Assembly: GCA_900319235.1 (NCBI GenBank)
Contig: ONNR01000011.1
Coordinates: 1 to 64,000 of the forward strand
DNA from: an uncultured Prevotellaceae bacterium
Lineage (GTDB): Bacteria; Bacteroidota; Bacteroidia; Bacteroidales; UBA3663
Direction of reading: 5' to 3'
Length of the DNA: 64,000 nucleotides
Position numbers and translations under genes: made by a program. The notes under the pieces were generated by a model. That model searched no databases, was not told the origin of the DNA, and saw nothing but the letters and a program-made list of their open reading frames with translations. Position 1 is the first letter of the stretch. Each line of letters opens with the position of its first letter. Below are positions 30,877 through 40,193 of this stretch, piece by piece.

Positions 30877-32061
30877 ATGAGAGCTAACCTGATTATTGGA
30901 GCTTATGCCATCGCCGCCTTGCTTGCGGCATGCTCGGGCAACGAAAAACCCGCCACCGAAGTGGCAGCAAAAGAAATAGCCTCTGGCGAAATATGGCCCG
31001 ACGATCGTGGCGAACACATCAACGCCCATGGCGGAGGCGTCATGGCCTACGAAGGCACCTATTACTGGTACGGCGAACATAAGGCCGACACCACAAGCTC
31101 GGCCTACGTGGGCGTGACCTGCTATTCGTCGTCGAACCTTACCGACTGGAAGTACGAAGGCGTGGCTCTTTCGGTGGTCGATGAACCTGGGCACGACATC
31201 GAGCGCGGCTGCGTGCTCGAGCGTCCCAAGGTAATCTATTGCCCCACGACCAAGAAGTTCGTGATGTGGTTCCATCTGGAATTGAAGGGGCAGGGCTATG
31301 CACAGGCACGCTATGGTGTGGCCGTGAGCGACACGCCAACAGGTCCCTTCACCTTCCTGCGTTCGGGACGCGTCAACCCTGGACTCTATCCGCTAGGAAT
31401 GACCGAAAAGGATGTCGCAGCTGTCGAAGCTATCCCTGCCAAAAGTGTCGAGAAGTGGTGGACTCCGATGTGGTACGATGCCATCGATCGCGGTCTCTTT
31501 GTGGTACGCGACGCCAAGGCGCATAGCGATGGACATCATGACCTGCCTGCCGGACAGATGGCGCGCGACCAAACGGTCTATGTCGATACCGACGGCCGTG
31601 CCTACCACATCTTCGCCAGTGAGGACAATCTGACACTACATATCGCAGAACTCACCCCCGACTTTACCGCCCACACCGGTCGTTACGTTCGTGTGGCACC
31701 CGCCGGACACAACGAGGCCCCAGCCCTCTTCCGTCGCGGAAACACCTACTGGATGATCACGAGCGGATGTACAGGCTGGGCCCCCAATGAGGCACGTATG
31801 TTCTCGGCCCCCAGTATCTGGGGACCCTGGACGCAACATCCCAACCCCTGCCGAGGGCCGAAGGCAGAACTTACCTTCATGGGACAGAGCACCTACATCC
31901 TACCCGTCGAAGGCAAGGAGGATGCGTTCATCTTCATGGCCGACATCTGGCGCCCCAGGCATCCGAGCGATGCCCGCTACATCTGGCTGCCCATCACATT
32001 CGAGAACGACGTGCCTGTAGTCGAATGGAGGGATAGCTGGACGCTCGACTTCTTTGAATGA
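30877..32061 (+). CDS. GH43 lipoprotein, galactanase-like subfamily
   Basis: 394 residues with a lipoprotein signal ending at Cys19 (LLAAC). The start of the propeller reads INAHGGGVMAYEGTYYWYGEHK, the form seen in GH43 subfamilies around exo-beta-1,3-galactanases (24 and 34), where the usual DPS/T base motif is replaced. A likely acid residue is the Glu in CVLERPKV (about 112). The subfamily is assigned from memory of the motif and is only a suggestion. Monocistronic, with its own promoter and a strong terminator at 32111-32142. Substrates would be side chains or backbone of galactans, consistent with a rhamnose/galactose-rich plant glycan niche. Confidence 0.75.
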   Translation: MRANLIIGAYAIAALLAACSGNEKPATEVAAKEIASGEIWPDDRGEHINAHGGGVMAYEGTYYWYGEHKADTTSSAYVGVTCYSSSNLTDWKYEGVALSVVDEPGHDIERGCVLERPKVIYCPTTKKFVMWFHLELKGQGYAQARYGVAVSDTPTGPFTFLRSGRVNPGLYPLGMTEKDVAAVEAIPAKSVEKWWTPMWYDAIDRGLFVVRDAKAHSDGHHDLPAGQMARDQTVYVDTDGRAYHIFASEDNLTLHIAELTPDFTAHTGRYVRVAPAGHNEAPALFRRGNTYWMITSGCTGWAPNEARMFSAPSIWGPWTQHPNPCRGPKAELTFMGQSTYILPVEGKEDAFIFMADIWRPRHPSDARYIWLPITFENDVPVVEWRDSWTLDFFE

Positions 32062-32110
32062 AGACCATGACCCCCTCGGTCCCCCTGCTTAGGGGAAGAA
32101 CGAAAAACAC

Positions 32111-32142
32111 AAAAAGTCCCCCTAAACACAGGGGGACTTTTT
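32111..32142. terminator. Bidirectional terminator between convergent genes
   Basis: AAAAAGTCCCCCT (32111-32123) with its exact complement at 32130-32142 and a 6-nt loop. A-runs on one side and T-runs on the other serve both the GH43 gene (+) and the 32152 gene (-). Confidence 0.9.
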
Positions 32143-32151
32143 ATGAGGCTT

Positions 32152-32847
32152 TTATCTAAGACGGATGACCTTTTTGGTGGTCTGGGTTCTCGGAGTAGTC
32201 GAAGTTTTCTGAGTGGCTTGTGTTTTCTGATTATTCAGATTACTCTGTATGCTCCGAGAACTCTGAGTACTCCGACTACTTTGGGCATTGGCATTCGTAG
32301 CCACCTTGACGGCGCTATACTGCGTTGCACCCAACGACTGGCCATAGGTGGCCGACGTGGGGTCGTTGTCGAGTTGCTCAAGAGTGAGGTTATTGATACC
32401 TGCCGAATTGCTCAGGTTGAGCATCTGCACCTTGTAGATATACTTCTGCTCCCACTTGACCTGCTTGCGGGTCAGACAGTTGTAGAGGAAATTGGCTTCG
32501 ACCAGCACCTGGCGGAACGACTTGTAATAGACGTAGGTACCCTTTTCGACATAGTTGAGCGAGTCACTTGCGTAATGCTGCTGGAACTGACCGTTGGTGG
32601 TGAAGACTATGGTGTCGTTGACACCCTGTCCGGCTGACACCCAAACGCCTGCCAGAGCCGTGAGGCTGTCGCCGCCGCCTGCGAGGCTGTTGAGGCCGTC
32701 GAAGATGAGGCCTCCGATCAACTGCTGGCGCTGCTCTGCGGTCATCTCGCCGCCAAGCTGGCCAAGTGTTTCACACGACTGGAACGAGGCACTCATCGAG
32801 AGCCCGCAAATTGCCACGATGGGCAGAAGAATCTTTTTGGATAACAT
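32152..32847 (-). CDS. Lipocalin-like exported protein with low-complexity tail
   Basis: 231 residues from the ATG at 32847 (an in-frame ATG seven codons upstream lacks a better context). A signal-like start (KKILLPIVAICGLSMSASFQSC) suggests export, with Cys25 possibly lipidated. The middle (LAGVWVSAGQGVNDTIVFTTNGQFQQHY ... KGTYVYY) has the look of a lipocalin-like beta-barrel. The last 45 residues are a Ser/Gln/Thr/Arg/Lys-rich tail whose DNA (32152-32290) is itself imperfectly repetitive (CTCCGAGAACTCTGAGTACT-like). Function unknown; monocistronic. Confidence 0.65.
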   Translation of the reverse strand: MLSKKILLPIVAICGLSMSASFQSCETLGQLGGEMTAEQRQQLIGGLIFDGLNSLAGGGDSLTALAGVWVSAGQGVNDTIVFTTNGQFQQHYASDSLNYVEKGTYVYYKSFRQVLVEANFLYNCLTRKQVKWEQKYIYKVQMLNLSNSAGINNLTLEQLDNDPTSATYGQSLGATQYSAVKVATNANAQSSRSTQSSRSIQSNLNNQKTQATQKTSTTPRTQTTKKVIRLR

Positions 32848-32905
32848 GGAGGTATATCTAATTAACAATTAACAATTAACAATGAATAATTAACAATTAA
32901 CAATT
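32848..32905. repeat. TTAACAA minisatellite upstream of the 32847 gene
   Basis: AATTAACAATTAACAATGAA-type repeats, the same kind as at 13099 and 22640, here inside the leader between promoter 32933-32963 and the start codon. Confidence 0.7.
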
Positions 32906-32932
32906 TTCGGGCTTTAGCCTAAAAGTACGCCG

Positions 32933-32963
32933 CAAAAATACCTAATAATTCCGATTTCTCAAA
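32933..32963 (-). promoter_or_regulatory. Promoter of the 32847 gene
   Basis: Minus strand: TTTTG (32960-32964 region), 19-bp spacer, TATTTTTG (32933-32940). Confidence 0.5.
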
Positions 32964-33047
32964 ATTTTATCCAAAAAAACACGCCAAAAACCCATCTTTC
33001 CTCATTTCAAATGAAGAATTACCCCGATTTTAGTCAAACAATGTGCC

Positions 33048-34823
33048 TTAAAGCAGGATAACCTGTGCCTGCCAGGGACGAAGACTGAGTTTCCCTTCCG
33101 AGACCTGCAAACCCTGGTTGTCGAGATAATTATCGAGCAGTACACAAGGGCTTGCATCCTTAAGCAAAGTGGCATCGACCACAGCCGGCGAGGCTGAAAA
33201 GTTGATGGCCACGAGGATACGCTCGTCATTGCCCGTACGCAAGTAACTGAAGACAGTCGGATTATGAGCATCGACAAGGGAATATTCTCCATAGACGAGC
33301 GTTGGCTTATAAGTATGTCGAAGAGCACAAGCCTTGCGGAAATATTGCAGCACAGAAAGACTGTCGGCCTCCTCGGCAGCTACATTGACTTGCGGATAAT
33401 TGGGATTGACCTTGAGCCATGTGGTGGAGCCGGTTGTGAAACCAGCCTGAGGATCAGAAGACCATTGCATTGGGGTACGTGCATTGTCGCGACCCTCACG
33501 CTTTTGCTGCTCCAAATATTCAGCAGCGGCAGCGGCACCCTTTGTACTAAGTATATTGGCATAATAACTGCGGGTGACGATGTCGTTGTAGTCCTCGATA
33601 TGCTCGAAACGCACATTGTTCATACCTATCTCGTCGCCACCATAGAAAAATACCGTACCGCGCATGGTCATCAGGAAGGTGATAAGAGCCTGGCTCGAAA
33701 GACGGGCAAGCTCTGGCGTTGAGTCATCGCCCCAATAGCTCTGCATACGAGGCAGGTCGTGGTTGCCGAGGATGACCGTTGGCCAACCTGCATCGTGCAA
33801 CAAACTATCCTGGCTGGTGTAGAAAGAGCGAAGCGCCTGCATCTTGACATCGGAAGTGACAAGGGGAGAGCCATCGGGCATCTGCTTGGGCACGACGTCA
33901 TTTGCATTGACATAGAACATATTGAACTCCTTACGACGAGCATCGGTGAAGTCGAGCGTATTGATCCAAGGATTACCCTCACCCACCGTCATGCAGTCAT
34001 ACTTGCCGAACACTTCACGATACATTTCCTGCAGATAGTCGTGGACGTGTGGTCCGTGGCAATAGTAGTCGCCGAAACTCTTATAACGAGTGAAGTCAAT
34101 CTCGGGAAAGAGCGTGTCCTTCGAGCAATAGGAAGCCACATCGATGCGGTATCCATCGATGCCCTTATCGAGCCAGAAACGCATACCCTTGTAGAAATCC
34201 TGCCGCATACGGGGATTCTCCCAGTTCAAGTCGGGCTGCTTGCGGCTGAAATAATGGAGATAATAAGCATTGGTCAGCGAATCGTAACGCCAGGCGCTGA
34301 GGTCGGGATCCATATCGCTATGGCGATGGGGAGGAATGCCCTTTTCAGCCGGCCACCAATGATAATAGTCGCGATAGGGATTGTTGCGGCTTTTTCTTGA
34401 CTCCTGGAACCAAGGATGTTCATCGCTCGAATGATTGACAACCAGATCAAGGATAAGCCGAATGCCGCGCTGATGCATGCCGGCGAGAAGCTCGTCGAAG
34501 TCCTGCATCGTGCCGAAGTCGCTCATGATGGCCGTATAGTCGCTTACGTCATAGCCATTGTCATCGTTGGGTGACGGGAATATCGGATTGAGCCAGACGA
34601 CATCGACACCGAGGCTTTGGATGTAGTCGAGATGTTGGATGATGCCGCGCAGATCGCCCACACCATCGCCATCGCTGTCGGCATAGCTGCGGGGATAGAT
34701 CTGGTAGATGACAGCCTCCTTCCACCAGGTGTGCTGCTGGCTTGGGTCGAGGTCGGTTGTAGTCTCTTTCTGACATGCCGTCAGTGTCAGAAGGACCGAA
34801 AGAAGAAGAGTGGATTGCTTCAT
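33048..34823 (-). CDS. GH13 oligo-1,6-glucosidase-type alpha-glucosidase, lipoprotein
   Basis: 591 residues from the ATG at 34823, which starts a lipoprotein signal ending at Cys17 (LTLTAC); the upstream extension of the frame crosses the promoter and is rejected. The GH13 regions are clear: DLVVNHSS (about 126-133), QPDLN (196-200, the fifth region typical of oligo-1,6-glucosidases), DGYRIDVAS with nucleophile Asp228, VGEGNPW with acid Glu282, and GNHDLPR with Asp356. The Val after Asp228 also fits alpha-1,6 preference. It should cut isomalto-oligosaccharides in the periplasm. It is divergent from SusC2 and its promoter carries the same two CACTCCC-type boxes. Confidence 0.92.
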   Translation of the reverse strand: MKQSTLLLSVLLTLTACQKETTTDLDPSQQHTWWKEAVIYQIYPRSYADSDGDGVGDLRGIIQHLDYIQSLGVDVVWLNPIFPSPNDDNGYDVSDYTAIMSDFGTMQDFDELLAGMHQRGIRLILDLVVNHSSDEHPWFQESRKSRNNPYRDYYHWWPAEKGIPPHRHSDMDPDLSAWRYDSLTNAYYLHYFSRKQPDLNWENPRMRQDFYKGMRFWLDKGIDGYRIDVASYCSKDTLFPEIDFTRYKSFGDYYCHGPHVHDYLQEMYREVFGKYDCMTVGEGNPWINTLDFTDARRKEFNMFYVNANDVVPKQMPDGSPLVTSDVKMQALRSFYTSQDSLLHDAGWPTVILGNHDLPRMQSYWGDDSTPELARLSSQALITFLMTMRGTVFFYGGDEIGMNNVRFEHIEDYNDIVTRSYYANILSTKGAAAAAEYLEQQKREGRDNARTPMQWSSDPQAGFTTGSTTWLKVNPNYPQVNVAAEEADSLSVLQYFRKACALRHTYKPTLVYGEYSLVDAHNPTVFSYLRTGNDERILVAINFSASPAVVDATLLKDASPCVLLDNYLDNQGLQVSEGKLSLRPWQAQVILL

Positions 34824-34872
34824 TGAAGGAATACGTTTTATGGTTTTACAAAATGTGATTCGTTTGACGGTG

Positions 34873-34993
34873 CAAAGATACATCTTTAAAATATGATAAG
34901 TAATAGCCGGGAACGAACAAGGAGCAGGATAGCGAAACGATTGAGCTGTGAATGAATGGTTTGACACTTTCAACGATTCAAAGAAAGGGAGTA
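34873..34993 (-). promoter_or_regulatory. GH13 promoter with two activator boxes
   Basis: Minus strand: -7 TATCTTTG (34873-34880). The proximal pair TGCTCCT/CGTTCCC begins at 34926 and 34915 (46 and 35 bp upstream, 11 bp apart). The distal box TACTCCC begins at 34993 (113 bp upstream). These offsets are the same as at the SusC2 promoter (35156-35186) and at promoter 51855. Confidence 0.6.
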
Positions 34994-35065
34994 AGCCACA
35001 ATTGACGGAAAATGGATTTTATTAAACGAGAAGCGGAGAAAAGACTATTTTTGTACGTTTTTACC

Positions 35066-35186
35066 CACTCCCTAATTTCCAATCTTTTCAGAATGCAAAC
35101 TACTGATTATCAACCATAAGATTTTCCAAACGCACTCCCAAAACACTCCCAGCCCTTGGAAAAGCAGGATTATCGCCCTACCTTTG
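35066..35186 (+). promoter_or_regulatory. SusC2 promoter with distal and proximal CACTCCC boxes
   Basis: TTG (35156-35158), 20-bp spacer, TACCTTTG (35179-35186). CACTCCC occurs at 35133-35139 and 35144-35150 (an 11-bp step, 46 and 35 bp before the -7 start) and again at 35066-35072 (113 bp before). The distal box is followed by TAATTT, as in the copy at 51742. Confidence 0.75.
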
Positions 35187-35272
35187 CAGCGCCATTTCAG
35201 AAATAATGGCTTCACGCAGGAATCCTTTCCTGAAATTCATACCACGAAGCAAACCCAAATAAATATATTACA

Positions 35273-38257
35273 ATGAAGCACAGTTTTTCACAGTTCAAGA
35301 AATCGCTGCTCTCGCTGGCAGCATTCCTACTCTCTGCAGTGACAGCATTTGCACAGAGCACCGTGACAGGTGTAGTACGTGACGAATTCGGCGACGGCAT
35401 CATCGGTGCCAACGTCATCGTCAAAGGCACCACCAACGGCGGTACCACCGATCTGGATGGTAACTTCACGATCCAGGATGTCAAGACAAATGATGTCCTT
35501 TCGGTTTCCTACATCGGTTACATCACCGAAGAGATTGTCTATACCGGACAAAAAACCATCGACATCACCCTGCGTGAAGACAACCAGGCCCTCGAGGAGG
35601 TGATGGTGGTTGGTTATGCCGTAGGTTCGAAGCGCACCATTTCGGGTGCCGTCGATCGCATCAAGAAGGAAGACATGAACCAAGGCGTAGTGAACAGCCC
35701 AGCTGATGCCTTGAAGGGCAAGTCGGCCGGCGTTGTCATCGCTCAATCGGGCGGCGACCCCATGGGCAACACCAGTATCAACATTCGTGGCACCAGCTCA
35801 CTTTCGGGCGGTAGCGACCCATTGGTAATCGTCGATGGCGTGTTTGGCGACATGACGATGCTCAATGCCTTGGCTCCAAACGACATCGAAAGCATGACCA
35901 TCTTGAAGGATGCATCCGAGACTGCACAGTACGGTAGCCGTGGCGCAGCTGGCGTCATCGTTGTGACCACCGTAAAGGGCAAAGCCGGCATCTCAAGACT
36001 CGACTACAACGGACAGTTCGGTATCAACCACGTCTATAAGAACCTCGACCTGATGAGTGCTGACAACTGGCGCAAATATGCTGCAACCAGCGGTGCAGGA
36101 TTCACCGACCTGGGAGCCAACACCAACTGGTTTGAGGCCATCGAGAACAGCACCTCCATCACCCAGAACCACAGCCTGGCATGGTCGGCAGGAACCGACG
36201 AGCACAACATGCGCGCCTCAATAGGTATGGTGCAGAAGGAAGGTATCATCAAGAACTCCGATATGACCAACTACACTGCCAAGCTCGACGCTCAGCAGTA
36301 TGCCTTCGACCGCCATCTCAAGCTCGAACTCGGCATCACTGCCTCGGAACGTGACGGCAAGATGATGTACAGTTCGCACGACCTCTTCTACGCAGCAGGC
36401 CAGTACAACCCCACCTATCCCACCCAGCGCAATGCAGCAGGAATCTGGGACGAGGATTATGCTGCCTCCGAAATCTTCAATCCTCTCGGACAACTCAGCG
36501 TCGACAACGATTACAATGTGGCTCACGTCAACGTACACGGCAAGGCCACCTGGACCATCGTCAAGGACCTCAACCTGTCAGCCTTCGGCAGCTACACCTA
36601 CATTGGCATCCAGCACAAGCAGTACGTCCCCAGCGACATCGTACAAGGCCAGCGCAATGGCAATGGTATGGCATGGATCGGCAACACCACACGCCGCGAC
36701 ATGATGGGCAGCGTACAACTTAGCTACGCAAAGGAACTTGGCCGTCATCACATCGATGCTCTTGCCCTCGTAGAAGGTCAGAAATATACCCGCTTCTACA
36801 ATTCGACCAAGAGCACAGGTTATGAGACCAACTACTTCGGCTATAACAACCTTGAGGCTGGCTCGACCGTCAGCTACGGCTATGCCACTTCGAACAAGAT
36901 GGAGAACGTCCTGATGTCGTACATGGCTCGTCTGAACTACATGTTTGCCGACCGTTATATCGCCACCGTAAACTTCCGTACCGACGGCAGTTCGAAGCTT
37001 GGCGAAGATAACAAGTGGGGCATCTTCCCATCAGCCTCTGTCGCTTGGGTTATCAGCCAGGAGGAATGGATGCGCAATGTACGTTGGATCAACAACATGA
37101 AGCTTCGTGCCGGCTATGGCGTCACCGGTAACCAGGATGCCATCGATGCATACACTTCGCTGCAACTTATGAAGCCCAACGGCATCACGCAGGTCAATGG
37201 TGTCAACACCACCACCTTCGCCATCACTTCGAATGCCAACCCCGACCTCAAGTGGGAGGTGAAGAAAACGTTCGACGTAGGTCTTGATATGGCAATGTTC
37301 AAGAATCGCTTGAACCTCACTCTCGACTACTATCGTTCGACCACCAGCGATATGCTCTACACCTATTCGGTACCCGTTCCTCCCTTCACCCACAATACCC
37401 TGCTGGCAAATATCGGCGAAATGACCAACAATGGCTTTGAGATTGCCATCAACGGTGACATCGTCAAGACCAAGGACTGGACCTTCAACGCCGGCTTCAA
37501 CCTCAGCTTCCAGCAAAACAAGCTGAAGAGCCTGCATGGTACCTATCAGAACCAGGAACTCACCACCGCCGAGCACATCGCCGTGTCGAGTGTCAATGGT
37601 CAGGGACAGACACAGGATAACAATGTGGTCTATCTGATGGAAGACCAGCCCGTGGGTGTCTTCTACCTCTATCATTGCAACGGCATCACCGACGAGGGCA
37701 TCTACGACATCGCCGACCTCAATGGCGACGGCACCATCTCGAAGGGCGATGACAGCCCCGACCGCCAGGTATGCGGACAGGCCACTCCTAAGGTCTTCCT
37801 CGGCGCAAGCCTTGGTCTGAAGTACAAGAGCTGGGATCTTGCCATGCAGTTCAACGGTGCATTTGGCCACAAGATCTTCAACAACACCAGCCTCACCTAC
37901 TACAACACTGCCAACTTCCCGACCTACAACGTCTTTGCCGATGCTTTCGAGCAGAACAACGGTAAAGGTATCAAGGACTCACAAATCTCCGACTACTGGC
38001 TGGAGAAGGGCGACTACGTGAACCTCGAATACATCAGCCTGGGCTACAACTGGAACAAGGAGCGTCTCAACTGCAAGTACCTTTCGAACGTCCGTCTGGC
38101 ACTTAGCTGCAACAACGTGATGACCTTCACCGGATACAGCGGCCTCACCCCACTCATCAACTCTACCAGCTTCACCAATGGCTACCTCGGCATGGACGAC
38201 AAGCAGATCTATCCCCTCAACCGCACCTTCTCCGTGTCGCTGGGTGTAACATTCTGA
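35273..38257 (+). CDS. SusC-like TonB-dependent transporter, first pair of the dextran locus
   Basis: 994 residues: signal peptide (about 1-28), carboxypeptidase-like regulatory domain (about 29-110), TonB-box region EEVMVVGYAVGSKR (about 114-127), plug with IRGTSSLSGGSDPLVIVDGVFGD and YGSRGAAGVIVVTTVKG, and the barrel ending in SVSLGVTF. It works with the SusD2 lipoprotein encoded 36 bp downstream. The transporter paralogue at 43803 belongs to the same locus. The promoter has the CACTCCC boxes shared with GH13 and the six-hairpin/GH31/GH97 unit, so its cargo is probably an isomalto-oligosaccharide. Confidence 0.95.
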   Translation: MKHSFSQFKKSLLSLAAFLLSAVTAFAQSTVTGVVRDEFGDGIIGANVIVKGTTNGGTTDLDGNFTIQDVKTNDVLSVSYIGYITEEIVYTGQKTIDITLREDNQALEEVMVVGYAVGSKRTISGAVDRIKKEDMNQGVVNSPADALKGKSAGVVIAQSGGDPMGNTSINIRGTSSLSGGSDPLVIVDGVFGDMTMLNALAPNDIESMTILKDASETAQYGSRGAAGVIVVTTVKGKAGISRLDYNGQFGINHVYKNLDLMSADNWRKYAATSGAGFTDLGANTNWFEAIENSTSITQNHSLAWSAGTDEHNMRASIGMVQKEGIIKNSDMTNYTAKLDAQQYAFDRHLKLELGITASERDGKMMYSSHDLFYAAGQYNPTYPTQRNAAGIWDEDYAASEIFNPLGQLSVDNDYNVAHVNVHGKATWTIVKDLNLSAFGSYTYIGIQHKQYVPSDIVQGQRNGNGMAWIGNTTRRDMMGSVQLSYAKELGRHHIDALALVEGQKYTRFYNSTKSTGYETNYFGYNNLEAGSTVSYGYATSNKMENVLMSYMARLNYMFADRYIATVNFRTDGSSKLGEDNKWGIFPSASVAWVISQEEWMRNVRWINNMKLRAGYGVTGNQDAIDAYTSLQLMKPNGITQVNGVNTTTFAITSNANPDLKWEVKKTFDVGLDMAMFKNRLNLTLDYYRSTTSDMLYTYSVPVPPFTHNTLLANIGEMTNNGFEIAINGDIVKTKDWTFNAGFNLSFQQNKLKSLHGTYQNQELTTAEHIAVSSVNGQGQTQDNNVVYLMEDQPVGVFYLYHCNGITDEGIYDIADLNGDGTISKGDDSPDRQVCGQATPKVFLGASLGLKYKSWDLAMQFNGAFGHKIFNNTSLTYYNTANFPTYNVFADAFEQNNGKGIKDSQISDYWLEKGDYVNLEYISLGYNWNKERLNCKYLSNVRLALSCNNVMTFTGYSGLTPLINSTSFTNGYLGMDDKQIYPLNRTFSVSLGVTF

Positions 38258-38293
38258 TAATTATTTTACGAACATTAGAAAACAAATACTATC

Positions 38294-40030
38294 ATGAAGA
38301 AATATATTCTTGGCACAATGATTCTCGGTATGGGACTGCTGACGAGCTGCTCATTGGACGAAACACCCGCAAGCGCCTTCACCGAAGAGGAAGCCTACCA
38401 GAGCTCCACGCTGGTATATGTCAACACCGTGGCCAACATCTATTCGGCCATCGGCAACAAGTTCTACGGCTCGGACGGCAGTTCGGTGCATACCCTCCAG
38501 GAATTCACGTCCGATGCCACCATGCTTCCCGGACGTCAGGGCGACTGGGTGGACGGAGGCAAGTGGCAGAATCTCTTCCTCCACTTCATCGACCCCACCA
38601 CCAACCCGCTCAGCGACAACTGGAACAACCTCTATGGCCTCATCGGCCTCTGCAACAATTCGATTGACAAGCTCGAGGATCTGAAGAGCATCAACGAAGC
38701 TGCCGCCACCTACCAGTACGAGGTACGTGCCGTCAGAGCTCTCTGCTACTACTATCTGATGGACCTTTTCGCACAAGTTCCCGTTGTCACCTCTTCGAAG
38801 ATGAGCATCAGCGACGTGGCTCAGTCCAATCGCTCGGACGTCTTCAAGTTCGTGGTCAGCGAGCTCAGCGAATGCATCCCTTATCTGTCGGAGGCACAGA
38901 GCCAGAAGACCGGAGAATACTACGGACGCATGACCAAGGCCGTGGCCTACATGGTAATGGCCAAGGTTGCCCTCAATGCTCCTGTCTATACTATCGACAA
39001 CACTTCAGCCACCAGCTATCAGGCATTTGTCGGCGACGACAAGAGCCGCAAGTCGGTAGCCAGCGAAACTCTTGGTCAGGCTGTCAGCTCACGCGGAAAG
39101 AGCATCAGCATCACCCTCGACGGCACCAGCCGTAACGCTTGGGAGACTGTCATCTATTGTGTAGATAAGATCACGGCACAGGGCTATAGCCTGCAAGCCA
39201 ATGTGACCGAGTGCTTCAGCACCAGCAACCAGTCGTCGGTGGAGAACATCTTCACCCGTCCAAACGACGAGACCACCTACCGCGTGGAGGACTACAACGT
39301 GATCCGTTCGCTGCACTACAACCACGCCAGCGCCCTGGGCAAGAGCGCATGGAACGGTGCCTGTGCCACCGTACACGAGATGAACATCTTCGGCTACGGA
39401 ACTCCCGAGCAGGATCCCCGTCTGAGCCTCTTCTTCTTCACCGGCCAGGACTACGTGGAGCAGACTGGCACCACCGTGGACGACGGTGTGGGCGGCGTGC
39501 TCGAATACCTGCCTCTCGAGGCTCAGGTCGATTACCCGAAGGAAGGAGAATGCGATGAAGTCTTCAAGAATGCACACGTCGTAAAGTGCGGTGGTGCACG
39601 TCTGAAGAAATACCAGTACGACCTCACCTCCCAGACCTGGAACATCGGCAACCAGGACCTCGTAATCTTCCGTTATGCCGATGCCGTACTGATGAAGGCC
39701 GAAGCCGAATACCGCAACGGCACTGGAAATGCCCTGGCTGACCTCAACACCATCCGCGAACGTGTAGGTGCAACACCTCTCACCACGCTCACTCTCAACG
39801 ATATCCTCAACGAACGCATGCTGGAACTCTGCTGGGAGGGCGTACGTCGCCAGGATCAGGTTCGCTTCTGCACCTTCACCCAACCTACCGAAGACCGTTT
39901 CGTAGGTGTCTGGAAGAACGCCGTAGCCAACAACTACGTGGACGATAACCAGGGATACACCAACGTCTATCCTATTCCATCGTCGGTGCTCAGCCTCAAT
40001 ACCAGTTTCAAGCAGAATCCCGGTTATTGA
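38294..40030 (+). CDS. SusD-like glycan-binding lipoprotein, first pair of the dextran locus
   Basis: 578 residues; lipoprotein signal to Cys19 (LLTSC). SusD/RagB layout: N-terminal helices with YEVRAVRALCYYYLMDLFAQVPV (TPR-like), and the C-terminal RYADAVLMKAEAEYRNGTGNALADLNTIRERVGA segment ending in NVYPIPSSVLSLN. Surface-exposed lid for SusC2. It is last in its unit: the terminator at 40074-40107 follows 43 bp after the stop. Confidence 0.93.
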   Translation: MKKYILGTMILGMGLLTSCSLDETPASAFTEEEAYQSSTLVYVNTVANIYSAIGNKFYGSDGSSVHTLQEFTSDATMLPGRQGDWVDGGKWQNLFLHFIDPTTNPLSDNWNNLYGLIGLCNNSIDKLEDLKSINEAAATYQYEVRAVRALCYYYLMDLFAQVPVVTSSKMSISDVAQSNRSDVFKFVVSELSECIPYLSEAQSQKTGEYYGRMTKAVAYMVMAKVALNAPVYTIDNTSATSYQAFVGDDKSRKSVASETLGQAVSSRGKSISITLDGTSRNAWETVIYCVDKITAQGYSLQANVTECFSTSNQSSVENIFTRPNDETTYRVEDYNVIRSLHYNHASALGKSAWNGACATVHEMNIFGYGTPEQDPRLSLFFFTGQDYVEQTGTTVDDGVGGVLEYLPLEAQVDYPKEGECDEVFKNAHVVKCGGARLKKYQYDLTSQTWNIGNQDLVIFRYADAVLMKAEAEYRNGTGNALADLNTIRERVGATPLTTLTLNDILNERMLELCWEGVRRQDQVRFCTFTQPTEDRFVGVWKNAVANNYVDDNQGYTNVYPIPSSVLSLNTSFKQNPGY

Positions 40031-40073
40031 TTCCCTTTTGAAGGTTTAGTTTTAAATAATATGTGTGTGTTAA

Positions 40074-40107
40074 TGTGCTGCTTCTGCGAAGAAACAGCAC
40101 ATTTTTT
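40074..40107 (+). terminator. Terminator after SusD2
   Basis: TGTGCTG (40074-40080) with CAGCACA (40095-40101), an inner CTTC/GAAG pair, and six T residues. Confidence 0.8.
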
Positions 40108-40137
40108 CGTACTTGAGATATTTTTCGGCTTCAATGC

Positions 40138-40168
40138 TTGCAACATTCATTTTTTCTTTGTAATTTTG
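40138..40168 (+). promoter_or_regulatory. Promoter of the 40194 regulator
   Basis: TTG (40138-40140), 20-bp spacer, TAATTTTG (40161-40168); very short leader. No CACTCCC or TTACTAT box is present, so autoregulation through those boxes is not indicated. Confidence 0.6.
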
Positions 40169-40193
40169 CAGCGCATATAACCCTGAAAAAACA

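Noticed and set aside
33048..34973. 50-residue N-terminal extension of GH13
   Set aside because: It runs across the promoter; the lipoprotein signal starts at 34823.
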